DNA from: Corallium rubrum | Taxonomy: Eukaryota > Cnidaria > Anthozoa > Scleralcyonacea > Coralliidae | Assembly: GCA_964035015.1 (NCBI GenBank) | Contig: OZ036005.1 | Location: 11,905,968-11,969,967, forward strand | Direction: 5' to 3' | DNA: 64,000 nt | Shown here: piece after piece, positions 1-11,202 of the stretch | Position numbering within the stretch: position 1 is the stretch's first letter | Layout: each line of letters begins with the position of its first letter | Translations under genes and position numbers: made by a program | Notes under the pieces: model-generated | The model's input: only the letters and a program-made list of their open reading frames with translations | The model's database searches: none | What the model was told of the DNA's origin: nothing

Positions 1-250
1 CCGCTGACTATTTGACTATTTCTCAAAATATTCAATGTTTCCAACGCTTTAACAACACACTCTTTCACGGAGGTCATGTTGATGACTGTCAACGATTCAA
101 CTCATTCAAGTGAGCCAAAATCGTTTGATCAGATCACCGTGGTTTGATTGATGACAGCTATCGACAACAGCTTAAAATACTAACCAATCAGTATTTTCCG
201 TTCACCAGTGGACGGATAATTCAAAAACACCACGTTTTGTGGCAGGCGGT

Positions 251-350
251 ATTTCCTGCTCCCGCTCTTCCGCCCGCGCGCTCTTCCGCCCGCGCGCTCT
301 TCCGCCCGCGCGCTCTTCCGCCCGCGCGCTCTTCCGCCCGCGCACTCTTC
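251..350. repeat. GC-rich 16-bp tandem repeat
   Basis: About six head-to-tail copies of the 16-mer GCTCTTCCGCCCGCGC, drifting into CGCCC/TCGCCC-rich sequence up to about 430 and then two C-runs interrupted by AAT (436-461). Frames through it give low-complexity Arg/Pro/Ala peptides and are not genes. It is a minisatellite much richer in GC than its surroundings. Confidence 0.9.
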
Positions 351-529
351 CGCCCGCTTTTTCTCCCTCGCCCGTTTTTTCGCCCCTCGCCCGTTTCTTC
401 GCCCCTCACTCGCTCCTTCGCCCTCACCCGTTCTGCCCCCCCCCCAATCCCCCCCCCCCCTTAAAACCGCCAGCTACGCAGGCTAATCAAAACTTTGTTT
501 GTGCGTTTCGAGATGTAGTGAAAAGTTAA

Positions 530-2110
530 ATTAATTAGTCTTCGTGAAGACGCTTTCGCGCGTTTAGATGCATGTTAAAACGGGAAGTGCAGCAGCATGT
601 TAAGTAATAAAGAACAATGCAGAAAAACAGTGCTTTTATTCTTTTACTTAACTTGCATCTAAATCATGGGTCGGCGACGATCGGCGACATATGAGAACTA
701 GGCTTAACTAAGACAATAATACTCTTTTTATTAACGATACTTACAAAAAAACTGAAAGCCAGCCGCCGATGTCATCTACCAGATGAGATCAGCGACTGGC
801 TTTCAGTCTACAGTAAAAGTTACGTATAACTTTGCCCAAATTAAGCAACATTTATTGGAATTTCGGTTAAATCATCGACGTTAACTCAAATCTCATTCCG
901 GCTTACCGAGCTATCCCGGCTTACTGCATGGGCTAGCTTGGTAACGTTAACCGCCAGCCCCGCCCATGTATATAATCACCCCCTACAAATTGCCATCAAA
1001 AGAGATTTCATTCGCTTTCGAAAACTGCGTTTTTTGAGAACTGCACTTCATTACCATTTCAAGCAATTGTGATTGTCTAGACCTTGAGCGATTTAATTAC
1101 TGACAAAGCAACATATATTACCTGAAATCCATGTTCCATTATCGTTAAAAAGTTTTATCCAGTCTACAGTTCTGCTTGCTTGTTTTAAAACACTTTGATC
1201 GGATCGTTGTTCAACTTAAACCTTTAAAATTGAGAATACACAGCTGCAACGAAGCTTCTTGTTTGTAGCTCTCTTTTTAGTCACCAAGAAACCTGCAACC
1301 ACAGCCCTAATCCACCTGTTATATATATAAAGCCGCATAACACTGTTGTGGTACGAATTTATGTTAAGCTGATTTAATTAATATTATACCCAAGTGTGAA
1401 GATACGGAAATGTATTTGTCTGACTATACCTGAGATTTTTGTTCAGACCGAGTGACGAAAAGTTTGTTATCGCTTTCCCTTAATTAACACTACTAATTCT
1501 GTCCAATTGCTTGTCAAGATGAGCTCAGTTTTCTGTGCTTGAAGAAATAAACCAGACAAAGACTGTTTGGAATAATAATGGCTATGTGCGTGAGCACAAA
1601 GCCGGTTTAATTTTGTAATCAATTACGTAATAATTATTATGACAAAATATTAAGTAAATTAATTTAGAGTTAGCACAGAAAAGGTGGGAGTATTAGAACG
1701 CAGACTAGAAATATAAAACAACCTGCAAGAGCTGCGTCAGGAAAACGGGGAGGAGGGTGGGCAAAGATTTGCTTGAAGCTTCTGCTTGATCTGTAGAAGC
1801 CGACGTGCAGTAGGGAATGAACCGATCATACATATTACAGCTTTTATATAACCGCCAATTCCTATCCCGTTTTCCCGCGCATTGCACTCATGTGACTACC
1901 CATATTCCCGCCATTTCTTTCACGTGACAAATATTCCCGCCATTGCACTCATGTGACCACAAATATTCTCGCGCAAATAATCATGTAAAGAATAATCTAA
2001 TTAGCTAATCTACAAACGGGAAGCAATAAAATCTTTATTGGTATGCCAATAATTCCTTTATATGGCTATTAGTTCATTTTATTTCAAAGTTTTGAACAAT
2101 GTTTTCGTCT
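530..2110. other. Non-coding AT-rich stretch
   Basis: I see no convincing gene, RNA or complete mobile element here. The short open frames have neither recognisable domains nor splice context. A short inverted repeat around CAGCCGCCGATGTCATC / CAGTCGCTGATC lies near 758-805. Confidence 0.5.
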
Positions 2111-3214
2111 TCGGAGTTTATTTGTCCATAGTCAATCGAGGTATGGTCTGGAAACTCGGCAAACTTCAAAGCGCCTATAATGAGCTGGGATTTTATGTTG
2201 AACCGTACCTTACACCATGCACATCCTTTGTTTTAGGTTTATTACTCGGGCTACTGTGGTAGCCGAGTCTAGGTTTCGGCTCCGTTTGTTTTTATTTTTC
2301 GCCACACAAAATTGCAAAATTGCGCAATACCTCCCATATATGTAGCCTACACTTCGAGTCAATCGAGTGTTCCATCACTTTGAAAATTCATCGACAGTCA
2401 TGTTCCTTCGTTCCTACTCTGTGGAATTTTGTATCAAGCATATCACTGATCGGTTAACCATATAAGCAATTTACTTGGAAAACCTACCAACAATTTTGTC
2501 AAAGGCAAAGCTAGCCGAAGCTGTTGCATCCAAGTGGCAACAGAACAACCTCATGGCTAAACAGCCAAACAGGTCTCTACATTCTATAAATATTTTATAC
2601 TACCGCCGGTACAGAGATGAGGATCAAAACGCTAACATTCTGGATCTTTATATTGGCGCTGTATACACTTTCTCATGCTTTTGGTCGAGCAGTTGCGATG
2701 TTCATAGGCTTTTCACATGGCTTCAGCAATACTAACAGTTGTTCAATGATCTGGCTCACGCAACAAAATCCAAGATGTGAGAACACAAGCAACATTCATG
2801 AAAATGACAGACTTTAAGGAAACAGTTTGTTGACAGTAACAGTATCTTTATATTTTTGCATTTATCACTAAACGAGTTGTATATTTGTTATGCTGAGTAG
2901 GAAGCTTGTGTACACATGTATGTTCTACAGTATGTACCATTTGTGTTTTTACCGACTGTTGCCTGTCTGAGTTTGAGATCGGCAATGGACAGTAGTCTTA
3001 TTGATCCATTAGGATTTATATTCAAAGTGCCTTGAACATTTGAGTATGTCATTTTGTGACAGGTATGTTATCCATATCTTGATGTTTATTTTCATACTGC
3101 ATAAATTTTGATGCATAGATTGAGTAAAAAGATATTCGTCATAGAAACAACTTTGAACCAGTCATGTTCCTCATATATATACAGTAATACTTTAATGACA
3201 TATTGGCCATTATA

Positions 3215-3942
3215 ACGTGAGCAGCCAAGTGTGTGTTATTTGCGGATGGTACCAAAATATATAGAGAAATTGGAGTGTCTGACATTCAACTACAGTACTA
3301 GCACTGCAGAGTTGAAGAGCCTGCCCAACATGCTCGAAAGCAAAAACATGGAATCAGGATTCATGTTGTGTGAAGATATTGCATAGATGTGGGGTGCGGC
3401 CGTGCGGGTATATTTTACTAGTCACCTATTGCATATTTGCTAGTGCATCTGTACCGGCCACACATGTGAAGTTTGGGCACCTCAGACAATAACTAAAATC
3501 AGTAAGGTTGAAAGACTACAATGCAGGGCAACTAAATATATTTTAAGTTTTTGAACTGGTAGGATGATTTACATACAATCTGAATGATCATCTGAAAACA
3601 GGGGAGCGGGTGGCGTGTGCTGTTAGCGCGCTGCCTCTCACCAATAGTTAAGCCCGGTTAGACGGGGTTAGTACTTGGATGGGTGACCGCTTGGGAATGA
3701 CCCCGTTGTCCGGCTTGGACTCATGTGAGTAGAGTTGTAGTTGATCTCTCCTGTGCTTCGAGGGTTTTTCGCCGGGTTCTCCGGTTTTCCTCCCTCCATA
3801 AAATCAACACCTAACATCTCAGCTGTGATCCGTGGTATGCTCCGTCTGAGCGCCTTGATATGCCTCGACACGGCCACGTTGATCTGCGTCCTTTGCAATT
3901 CAGCCACTGGCTGCAAGTAAGGATGATTAGCCCCCAGCTGCC

Positions 3943-3988
<46 letters not shown>

Positions 3989-3989
3989 C

Positions 3990-4040
<51 letters not shown>

Positions 4041-4345
4041 GTTAATCTGCTACATTGTCATACTGGCATGACTTGCAAGATCTTATCTATTTTAAATGTT
4101 ATACAGGTTACTATACTATTCCTATTAATAGTTTTGTGCAACTCAATAATTCAGTCAGAATCACTAGGAACAGTTCAGAACCAGATGTACTAGTTTCTAA
4201 GGGCTGTACCAAACTTTTTAAGCTAGTTAATACTTGAACTATATATTTAAACTTTGGAGTAGTCTGCCTTGCTCAATACCAGATTCTGACTACCTCAGTT
4301 AATCAGTTTAAAACTCAACTTTGTAATCACTACATTAATGCTGTG
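3215..4345 (+). pseudogene. CR1-like LINE reverse transcriptase C-terminal remnant
   Basis: Broken frames show an RT catalytic-box relative (FADGTKIYREI near 3238-3270, where intact elements have FADD). About 3500-3540 encodes KVERLQCRATKYI, typical of the region C-terminal to RT in CR1/Jockey-type elements. About 4050-4230 encodes SYWHDLQDLIYF and ITRNSSEP, the usual C-terminal end of these ORF2 proteins. The SINE at 3601-4039 splits the remnant. Stops and frameshifts throughout make it a fossil. Confidence 0.6.
3601..4039 (+). mobile_element. 5S rRNA-derived SINE, copy 1, with (TTAC)n tail
   Basis: Positions 3647-3712 match the 3' half of eukaryotic 5S rRNA, including GTTAGTACTTGGATGGG and GACCGCTTGGGAA. 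This is where the internal Pol III control region (box A, intermediate element, box C) lies. An unrelated body of about 230 bp follows, then a TTAC microsatellite from about 3950 to 4039. Fusion of a 5S-like head to an unrelated body is the definition of SINE3-class elements. A second copy lies at 22941-23277 with a different tail. It is inserted within LINE sequence. Confidence 0.8.
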
Positions 4346-4509
4346 ATTATTAGTTAATGCTTTACTACGTCAATAACTTTTTTTTGGAAATCAATGTTTG
4401 AAATGTGCTTCATCCCGATCTGTAACATACTCCCTTCTAAACCTTACTGCTACTGACCTTAATCACTTATATCTATTGTATTTGTTTACATGATTATCCT
4501 GAATCGTGA

Positions 4510-4790
4510 AATGGTCTAGAATTCCAGATAATCCTGAACATTAAAGAAAATGAAACCCAACCCTGACCCCCACCTCTTATCCTAACCCTATAAACCTAAC
4601 GACAACCCCCGGTAACCCTAAATCTAACCACAACCCCCAAGGGAGAAAGTTCCACCTCTCAGACCCTGACTACAACACCCCTACTGTTTTTTTAATATGC
4701 TTTTTAGTGTAACATCCTTCATGTGGGACAGAGAAGTCCCCTAGGCATCAGGATCATCCTGAATTCTAGACACTTTAAATTGACAATTCA
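4510..4790. repeat. MITE family with CAGGATNATCCTGAA ends
   Basis: Inverted ends resembling TCTAGAATTCAGGATTATCC enclose an A/C-rich middle containing several AACCCTAA-like and CCACAACCCCC-like motifs. Related copies are at 14280-14485 and, inverted, at 61655-61915. The telomere-like motifs are part of the element and are not a telomere. Confidence 0.55.
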
Positions 4791-5120
4791 GGATAGTCCT
4801 GCACCACATTCAGCCTTCGATCCGATCTTCCTCGGCCAACTCCCACCCCTTTGCTCGTGCGTTGTAGAGACCTCTGCACTTCCCAGTAGCCCGAGTGAAC
4901 ACTTGACCCAGGTGTCTGTTAATATTTAAATAGCACGGTTGAGTAATTGAACTGAAACGTTGCTATTGGACAGTTCGTTCATTATACTAAAATACAATGT
5001 GTTCAGTGACCGTGCACCGTGCACCGTTGCACAGAAATGCATAAAGGCGAACAAAAAGATATAGACCAAAGACTTTAGCTGAGTTTCCAGAACATATCTC
5101 GATTGACTATATGATTTGTC

Positions 5121-6226
5121 GTAGGAATTTTTTGGTACTGAAACAACTTTAAAGAAACTATGCCGCAGTAATGTTCCAGCATATTTAATTGTTCAGAATA
5201 TTTGAATAAAGATACTTCATATTCTCTTTTATTTGTTTTCAGATCAATTCCGAAATTTTCCCGCCAAAATTTACCGGTCCGAAAAAAAGTGTATTGAGCG
5301 GTCAATATCGTAGAATCCCGACCGCTCGGGAACCAATCAGCTTGTGCTGTTTTGCGTACGAACCTGAAAACAAACCCAGACATATAATGAAACTGCGTAT
5401 ATATAACGCTTGTGGTATTCGTGTTTGATGATTACATTCCAAGTGCTGCATGTTTACTTGTAAGGCGGAATGGATTGGAACGTTTGCCGGATAATTAAGC
5501 GGGATTGTTTCGCTACTATATTTCCCTTTATTTATCTTATTTTATTTGTTTATATGGAAGAAGGAACCAGGATTTTGACTTGACGGGGCAATTTTCGCCA
5601 TATAAATGCCCTGACCCACCTAACCAGGGCGATATGAGGAATACCAATAATCACCTCGATTTCGAAGACTATAACTGTTAAATGGAAACTTCTGGTGATA
5701 AACCAATAAAAATAGGTCCGCAAGGCGTACATGCGTCTCGGACTGCTGGTTTTAATAGGTATATATAGTTCAACGATTCAATGGTGTAATACGCGCACAC
5801 ACAGAAACATATTAAAAATAAGTAGGCATGACGTGTTGCAATGAAACCAGATACAGACAAAAGAAGATATAGATAGCAAAACAGAAACTGAGGAATTTAA
5901 CTTGAGAAAAATATAAACAGTTTTTACAAGATTTTCGCAAGAAATGTCTTAAAAAATTGAAGGGGTATTTAATAATTTAGTTTTTTATGTTTCACATATT
6001 CTGTAATAACCAGCCTTTTCTAAAATATACGGAATTGACTAGATTGTTCATCATTCAAGAGCTATCAAAAGAACTGATATTCTTTACTATATCAGATATC
6101 GTAGACTATCATTTGAGAGTTCAATATCAATACATATAAGGTCAATTGCAAAATGATTTCTAAAGGTGGAACTGGATGATGGCAAAGATTTCGAAGAAGC
6201 AACGCACTCTTTGCATGTGTTGCCAT
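5121..6226. other. Non-coding stretch
   Basis: AT-rich sequence between two elements. I see no supported gene; the open frames of 60-102 codons show no domain. Confidence 0.4.
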
Positions 6227-6235
6227 TATTTAGCT

Positions 6236-6754
6236 CAACCTCGTCCCCAGGGCATTTTGCCTCCACGTTGGGAGTCGGCGAAAATGGCCCTGGCATCGGC
6301 TGGTCGATTCTATAATCGGATTGGCCGGTTTAAAAACTTGATTAATTCAGATACAGTGTAATTTATTCATCAAAATATGAATTGTAATAAATCCACTCTG
6401 CGAAGTCCATCCAAAGAATTGTAACGATAGCTTTGGTTAAAGTCAAGAACAACATTAGATATATGTTTCTTCCCGACATTTAAATGTATCCTGGATAATC
6501 GTGGGGAGTATCATGATGAATAATGCTAGCCAGTTGCATTTATGATAAAGGTTCACATGAGTGATTCGGCAGAGCGTTAAATATTTCTTATTTATTATTC
6601 ATGTATACGTATTATACAAAAACGAAACACAAAGACCGCATAAATTTTCTTGCCAAAACACCCCAAAATTCTGGGTGTCACGTGACCAGCCGATACCAGG
6701 GCCATTTTTGCCGACCTCCCAACGTGGAGGCAAAATGCCCTGGGGACGAGGTTG
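6236..6754. mobile_element. MULE-type MITE, copy 1 (519 bp)
   Basis: Terminal inverted repeats of about 70 bp begin CAACCTCGTCCCCAGGGC and include GGCCCTGGCATCGGCTGGTC. The flanking 9-bp direct repeat is TATTTAGCT (6227-6235 and 6755-6763). A near-identical copy lies at 15812-16331 with its own 9-bp duplication. Nine-base duplications and long TIRs are typical of Mutator-like elements. There is no coding capacity. The left TIR lacks one G compared with copy 2. Confidence 0.9.
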
Positions 6755-7036
6755 TATTTAGCTGTAGCTTGAGTTCATTTGCATACATCCAGTAGTTAAT
6801 GTCACTAACGCTGGCAGCATTATTCATTAATTTAATTGTTGACAAGTCTGTTAAGAAAGTTATTAAATATGTTGTTTTTCCAATTTTCAATGTTCAGTTT
6901 ACCATCAATATAACACAAATACAGAGCGAGCATAATCACGTTGTTTTGACAACCTTTTTTCTCTTTGATAAATGATATTGGGCATTTCACCCGATTACAC
7001 AGCATGTTCTAAGGATTTAGGGTGAAGGAAAATTCG

Positions 7037-7178
7037 AGTGTAGAATATATACATTTTAAGACCAAACCGGGAGCAGTTGCGAAAAGGTCGTGGGTTCAAT
7101 TCCTGCCGGAGGGCCTGTGTAGTTGCATTTTTCGCAACTGCTCCCGGTTTGGTCTTAAAATGTATATATTCTACACTC
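7037..7178. repeat. Long hairpin with a Pol III B-box-like loop
   Basis: Two arms of about 50 bp (GAGTGTAGAATATATACATT... and its complement) flank a loop of about 40 bp that contains GTGGGTTCAATTCC, close to a tRNA B box (GGTTCGANTCC). The arms are almost perfect. It abuts the large palindrome that begins at 7198. Confidence 0.75.
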
Positions 7179-7600
7179 GCTTTTTTCTCTTTGCTCTGCC
7201 GATTGCACGAAAGCGAGGCTTTTCGGTGACAACCGTTGCTAAGGGCCGAAGCGCTATACTATTTCCTTTGAATGAGACTTTGTTGACAGTTTTGAAAGGT
7301 GGAGTTCATGCGCTGGTACGTTTAAAAAGACTATGTAGGACCTACATACGATAAAACGTGGACTCTTCTCTATTTTGAAAGAAGTTTTACCAGGATATGT
7401 TTGCTTTTGAGCGTAACAACTCCTCTTCTGATACGTGTATTACGGCCGAACGATTATTGAACCTTGCTTGCAAATATCATGTGTCGAACATTCATTCTAT
7501 TGAAATTTGCTGTGGAAGCTTTGCATTTCTTACTCGTGGTTTGCCGTATTTAGAACTTGCCGTATATTTTTCGTTTAGTTAAGGTTTTAACTGGTTAATC

Positions 7601-7900
7601 ATGCCCAATAATTGTTGCGTTCCTTGCTGCAAGATTGGATATCGTGTCGATTCACATGGGAAGGTCACTTTTCACGGTCTTCCGATAAAGGATCCAACAA
7701 GATTGAAGGTGTGTTTTACTATTTTGAAAATAACTGCATGTGGCTGTGGCAGATTTACGTTTCCAATTTGTTAGTCTGATATTTCTTAATACCACTTTTC
7801 CAGACGTGGCTCGTGAAAATCCGAAGAGATGTTTCATTGTATTTTCGAATCACAGAAAATATGCTCGTTACACTCAGACCAGTGCTTCAGACCAACTGAT
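7601..7900 (+). pseudogene. THAP zinc-finger exons, left palindrome arm
   Basis: The ATG at 7601 opens exon 1, which begins MPNNCCVPCCKIGY and contains FHGLPIKDPTRLK; this is the start of a C2CH THAP domain. It stops at a donor (AAG/GTGTGT) at 7708. An acceptor (TTTTCCAG) ends at 7803, and exon 2 begins TWLVKIRRDVS. In this arm an indel after about 7855 shifts the frame before the distal Cys-His pair, so the finger is broken. THAP domains occur in P-element transposases and in domesticated regulators; no transposase catalytic region follows. Confidence 0.6.
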
Positions 7901-8042
7901 TTTCGTGTGAGCATATCAGGTCGCCGCTCACTTAAAGATCAAGCCGTTCCTTTGATATTTCCATGGTCGTGAGTATCTCCAAAACGAAAATCGCCGCGTA
8001 TAGTAGTGAAATGGTCTGAAATGTACACTTAACTCGCTGTTT

Positions 8043-8508
8043 TCATCTCGTGGCACTTCCGGCTGGCATTTCAGTCCTAGTTGGGGTCACAAATAGTCTC
8101 TTACGCGACGATTTTCGTTTCGGAGATACTTCCAACCATGGAAATATCGAAGGAATGGCTTCATCTTTAAGTGAGCGGCGACCTGATGTGCTCACACGAA
8201 AATCTGTTGGTCTGACGTGTAACGAGCATATTTTTGTTCGCTCTGTGATTCGAAAATACGGTGAAACATCTGTTCGGATTTTCACGAGCCACGTCTGGAA
8301 AAGTGGTATTAAGAAATATCAGACAAACAAATTGGAAAGGTAAGTCTGCCACAACCACATGCAGTGATTTTCAAAATAGTAAAACACATCTTCAATCTTG
8401 TCGGATCCTTTATCGGAAGACTGTGAAACGTGACCTTCTTACCATGTGAATCGACAAGATATCCAATCTTGCAGCACATACTGTAGGAACGCAACAATTA
8501 TTGGGCAT
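8043..8508 (-). pseudogene. THAP zinc-finger exons, right palindrome arm
   Basis: Mirror copy of the 7601-7900 gene. Exon 1 starts at about 8508 and exon 2 runs from about 8294 to a stop at 8043. This exon 2 keeps the distal part that the left arm lost, including KICSLHVRPTDFR, which corresponds to the C-x2-H end of a THAP domain (C-S-L-H). Exon 1 here carries extra bases relative to the left arm, so neither arm is fully intact. After the domain the frame continues for about 40 basic residues and stops. Confidence 0.55.
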
Positions 8509-8878
8509 GATTAACCAGTTAAAACCTTAACTAAACGAAAAATATACGGCAAGTTCTAAATACGGCAAAACACGAGTAAGAAATGCAAAGCTTCAACGGC
8601 AAACTTCAATAGAATGAATGTTCGACACATGATATTTGCAATAAAGGTTCAATAATCGTACGGCCGTAATACACGTATTAGAAGAGGAGTTGTTACGCTC
8701 AAAAGCAAACATATCCTGGTAAAACGTCTTTCAAAATAGAGAAGAGTCCACGTTTTATCGTATGTAGGTCCTACATAGTCTTTTTAACGTACCAGCGCAT
8801 GAACTCCACCTTTCAAAACTATCAACAAAGTCTCATTCACAAAGGAAATAGTAGCGCTTCGGCCCTTAGCAACGGTTG

Positions 8879-9843
8879 TCACCGAAAAGCCTCGCTTTCG
8901 TGCAATCGGCGCCATATTTGCAATCGGCGTATTCGAGCATAATTACGTTTTTTTAATAGTCTATTTTCTTTTGAATTGTCACATTCATTTTGTTTACCAC
9001 TATTTTTTAGAGGATCTGAGTGTTGTGGCACTCCTGTAAATCGTATGAGATTACATATGACTGCTTTCATTTCAAAAGGTAAAATTATGTCTTGAGGAAA
9101 ACATGATGTAAATTGAAAATATTTCACCAAATTTTCTATACCCTCAACCGAAGCTAAAATACAAGTTCCAGATGGACAAGGCATTCCATATAAGTTTCTT
9201 GCGTGAGAGTAAAAATTTTTGAATACTTCTGGGAAAGGTCTGAATATTGCAACAGTATTGACACCGATTGTAAGCAAACAACTACTGTAATTTAATAAAG
9301 AACTTGAAAATATTTGATTAAAGACATGCTCAAGTGACACAAAAGGCCCATTGTTAGCTGTCAAAAATACATCACCAGAAAATGACTCACTGTATTGCAA
9401 TTGATAATTTTTATTGTCAGTTGAAACCATCTCCGGCACATCAGTTAACAATAATACGTCTTGGTTGACAGATCTACTTGTACAGCTGTAAAGACTATCA
9501 CCATTCAATAATATATTATTCATAAAGGATGTGTCCCAAATTTCATTGTAGCCAATGGAAGTTAGTGACATGCTACACATTGTTTCCCAGCATTGTCACC
9601 AAACCTACTTTCATCACCTTGACTAAAGGCAGCACATAGTGTTTCACTTGGATCGATTATATCATAGAGCTCGAGAGGGTTTTCTTCAACATCATTTGAA
9701 AGCCTTAACAACAATGGCACATACACAACATAGCACAACATTTGTGTAAACCACACCATAACTTCATTCCTACTTTCATAATGCTTGACCAGTTGTTTTA
9801 GGCATGGCAAATAAAATACGCTGAGACAAAACATAAACAACAT
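8879..9843 (-). pseudogene. Cysteine-protease-like ORF with degenerate 2A-like motif
   Basis: The frame from 9843 contains LLLRLSNDVEENPLELY, which resembles 2A ribosome-skipping peptides (DVEENPGP) but has Leu in place of the essential Gly-Pro. It is followed by FSQGDESRFG and GKQCVA, a plausible oxyanion Gln plus nucleophilic Cys. A frameshift near 9570 moves the frame into the 233-residue ORF ending at 8879, which includes LLLTDVPEMV, NGPFVSLE and FYSHARNLYGMP. The last is a likely His region resembling the D-x-H motif of herpesvirus-tegument/OTU-like deubiquitinases. Similar proteins are, to my recollection, common in cnidarian mobile elements. The C-terminus is Arg/Lys-rich. The catalytic assignment is inference. 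Confidence 0.45.
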
Positions 9844-10030
9844 TTCATTCCAAAATTTAACCTTTCAGACGACACGAAGCTTCTTTTGCTTTTGATAAAT
9901 TCCTATGCGAGCCAATCCTCGATCTATAAAGCTCAGTAGAAATACCCATATTTAAGCAAAATTTGTATATTTACGTTTGTTGAGGTTCGGTCAGTCGTAA
10001 CAGTTGTTTGTATTAAAACAGCAGTACAAT

Positions 10031-10130
10031 TAGCTTAGTTCAATAATACCAGCACAATGGCTTAGTTCAATAATACCAGCACAATGGCTTGGTTCAACAA
10101 TAATACCAGCACAATGGCTTGGTTCAATGG
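10031..10130. repeat. 27-30 bp tandem repeat
   Basis: Three and a half copies of a unit containing GTTCAATAATACCAGCACAA. The third copy carries a 3-bp insertion. Confidence 0.85.
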
Positions 10131-10139
10131 TATTTGATC

Positions 10140-11202
10140 TTCGAATGTGGCCTTCATGCAAAATGGCACCTGACCAAAGTGTTGGTCAGTGCAAATACAA
10201 CGATTCCATTCTACATGTTTGTACGTGATATCGACACGTAAATAGCGCCTGACCGAACTGTTAGTCAGTGCAAACGCAATGGCCCCGATAAACAAAAAAC
10301 AAGTAGCACTTATCCTGGCAAAAACCCGCACCAAACGTTATTTTTGGGGAAGCGATGTTCGACCAACTTGTTCGACCTCGTGAGCATAACAAGAAGGCGC
10401 CCAATCGGCGAACTTTCGTTATTTTCCGTAACATGTTCGTTGTGACGTCATTGCCACAAACACAATCACAACATTTGCGATAGCAATACGTCTTCGGACT
10501 AACGTCCGAGACGCAAAAAGTCTTTAATGAAATTAATCTATCACAAAATACGTACGTGCATGGCATGTAAAAAGTAAGGATCAGTAGAGTCAGCGGTTGT
10601 TTTGTTAGGTAACAACAATGGTGCCGAAATTTAAGTGAGGCGAATGACAGCAGAAATTGAACATTTAAGCGAGACAATATTAAAGTTCTACAGAAAACAA
10701 AAACGGCTACAAAAGGGTTAGAATGGAAATTATTAATAGTACGATCGTTAAGTTGTTTATGTGCGTTCATTTAAAATGAAATAACTGCAAACAAAACATT
10801 TCAAAATTACAAACAGTGAAATAAAAGTAGCGTGTTTCGTAATAGGCAATGTTAAAACAACAATCGAAATACAGTAAGGTTTGGTATACTGCAGAAACAG
10901 AGAACGTATAAGGCTATAACGTTTCGAGCGAAGGCCCTTCGAGAGAAACGTGACGGACCTTCGCGTTTCAAAATTACGTTTGCTATTGATGAGATTTCGT
11001 GATGTCAACTACAGGCTAAAATGAATGTTTCTTTCAACTTTTTGGCATATTCATATATTATCAAATGAGTGGAAGTATATCGTTTCAATATTGTAAAAGA
11101 AAACCCATGCTAAATTATGCCAAACAAAACGCCTGCTCAGGCGTTCGCTCAGGCTACAGGTAATTCTGTTAATTTGCGAGTATTAAACTTACGACGGTAC
11201 AG
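10140..11202. other. Non-coding stretch
   Basis: No gene supported. Minus-strand open frames of 83-169 codons are rich in Cys/Phe/Leu without domain motifs. The region could be upstream sequence of the minus-strand protease-like ORF, but no splice signals convinced me. Confidence 0.4.

Larger units (their letters stand above)
2127..5113. mobile_element. 2,987-bp TIR DNA transposon, non-autonomous, P-like ends
   Basis: The ends are inverted repeats of about 31 bp (left CATAGTCAATCGAGGTATGG..., right end its complement with a 2-bp insertion). They are flanked by the 7-bp direct repeat ATTTGTC at 2120-2126 and 5114-5120. A 299-bp deletion derivative with the same termini sits at 59982-60280. 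Terminal CA...TG, a 31-bp TIR and a 7-bp duplication suggest the P superfamily, but no transposase is visible inside, so the class is inferred. The interior holds a CR1-like LINE scrap, a 5S-derived SINE and a MITE, meaning that it served as a repeated insertion target. A shortened relative lies inverted at 61.5-62.9 kb. Confidence 0.7.
7198..8910. mobile_element. 1.7-kb palindromic (foldback) element with THAP exons
   Basis: Arms at about 7198-7993 and 8105-8910 are inverted copies of each other with only small indels, separated by about 110 bp. Each arm carries the same two-exon THAP-domain reading frame in opposite orientation. The structure could be the 5' parts of two P-like transposons joined head to head, or a foldback element that captured a THAP gene. 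The right edge is followed by a second copy of GCAATCGGCG. No clear target duplication was found. Confidence 0.75.

Noticed and set aside
144-529. Overlapping ORFs rich in Arg/Pro/Ala
   Set aside because: They arise from the 16-bp GC-rich repeat and C-runs on both strands.
3647-3712. Functional 5S rRNA gene
   Set aside because: Only the 3' half of 5S is present and it continues into a repeat body with a microsatellite tail, as in SINE3 elements.
4555-4680. Possible interstitial telomere (CCCTAA-like words)
   Set aside because: The words are irregular and recur within the MITE family at 14280 and 61655, so they belong to that element.
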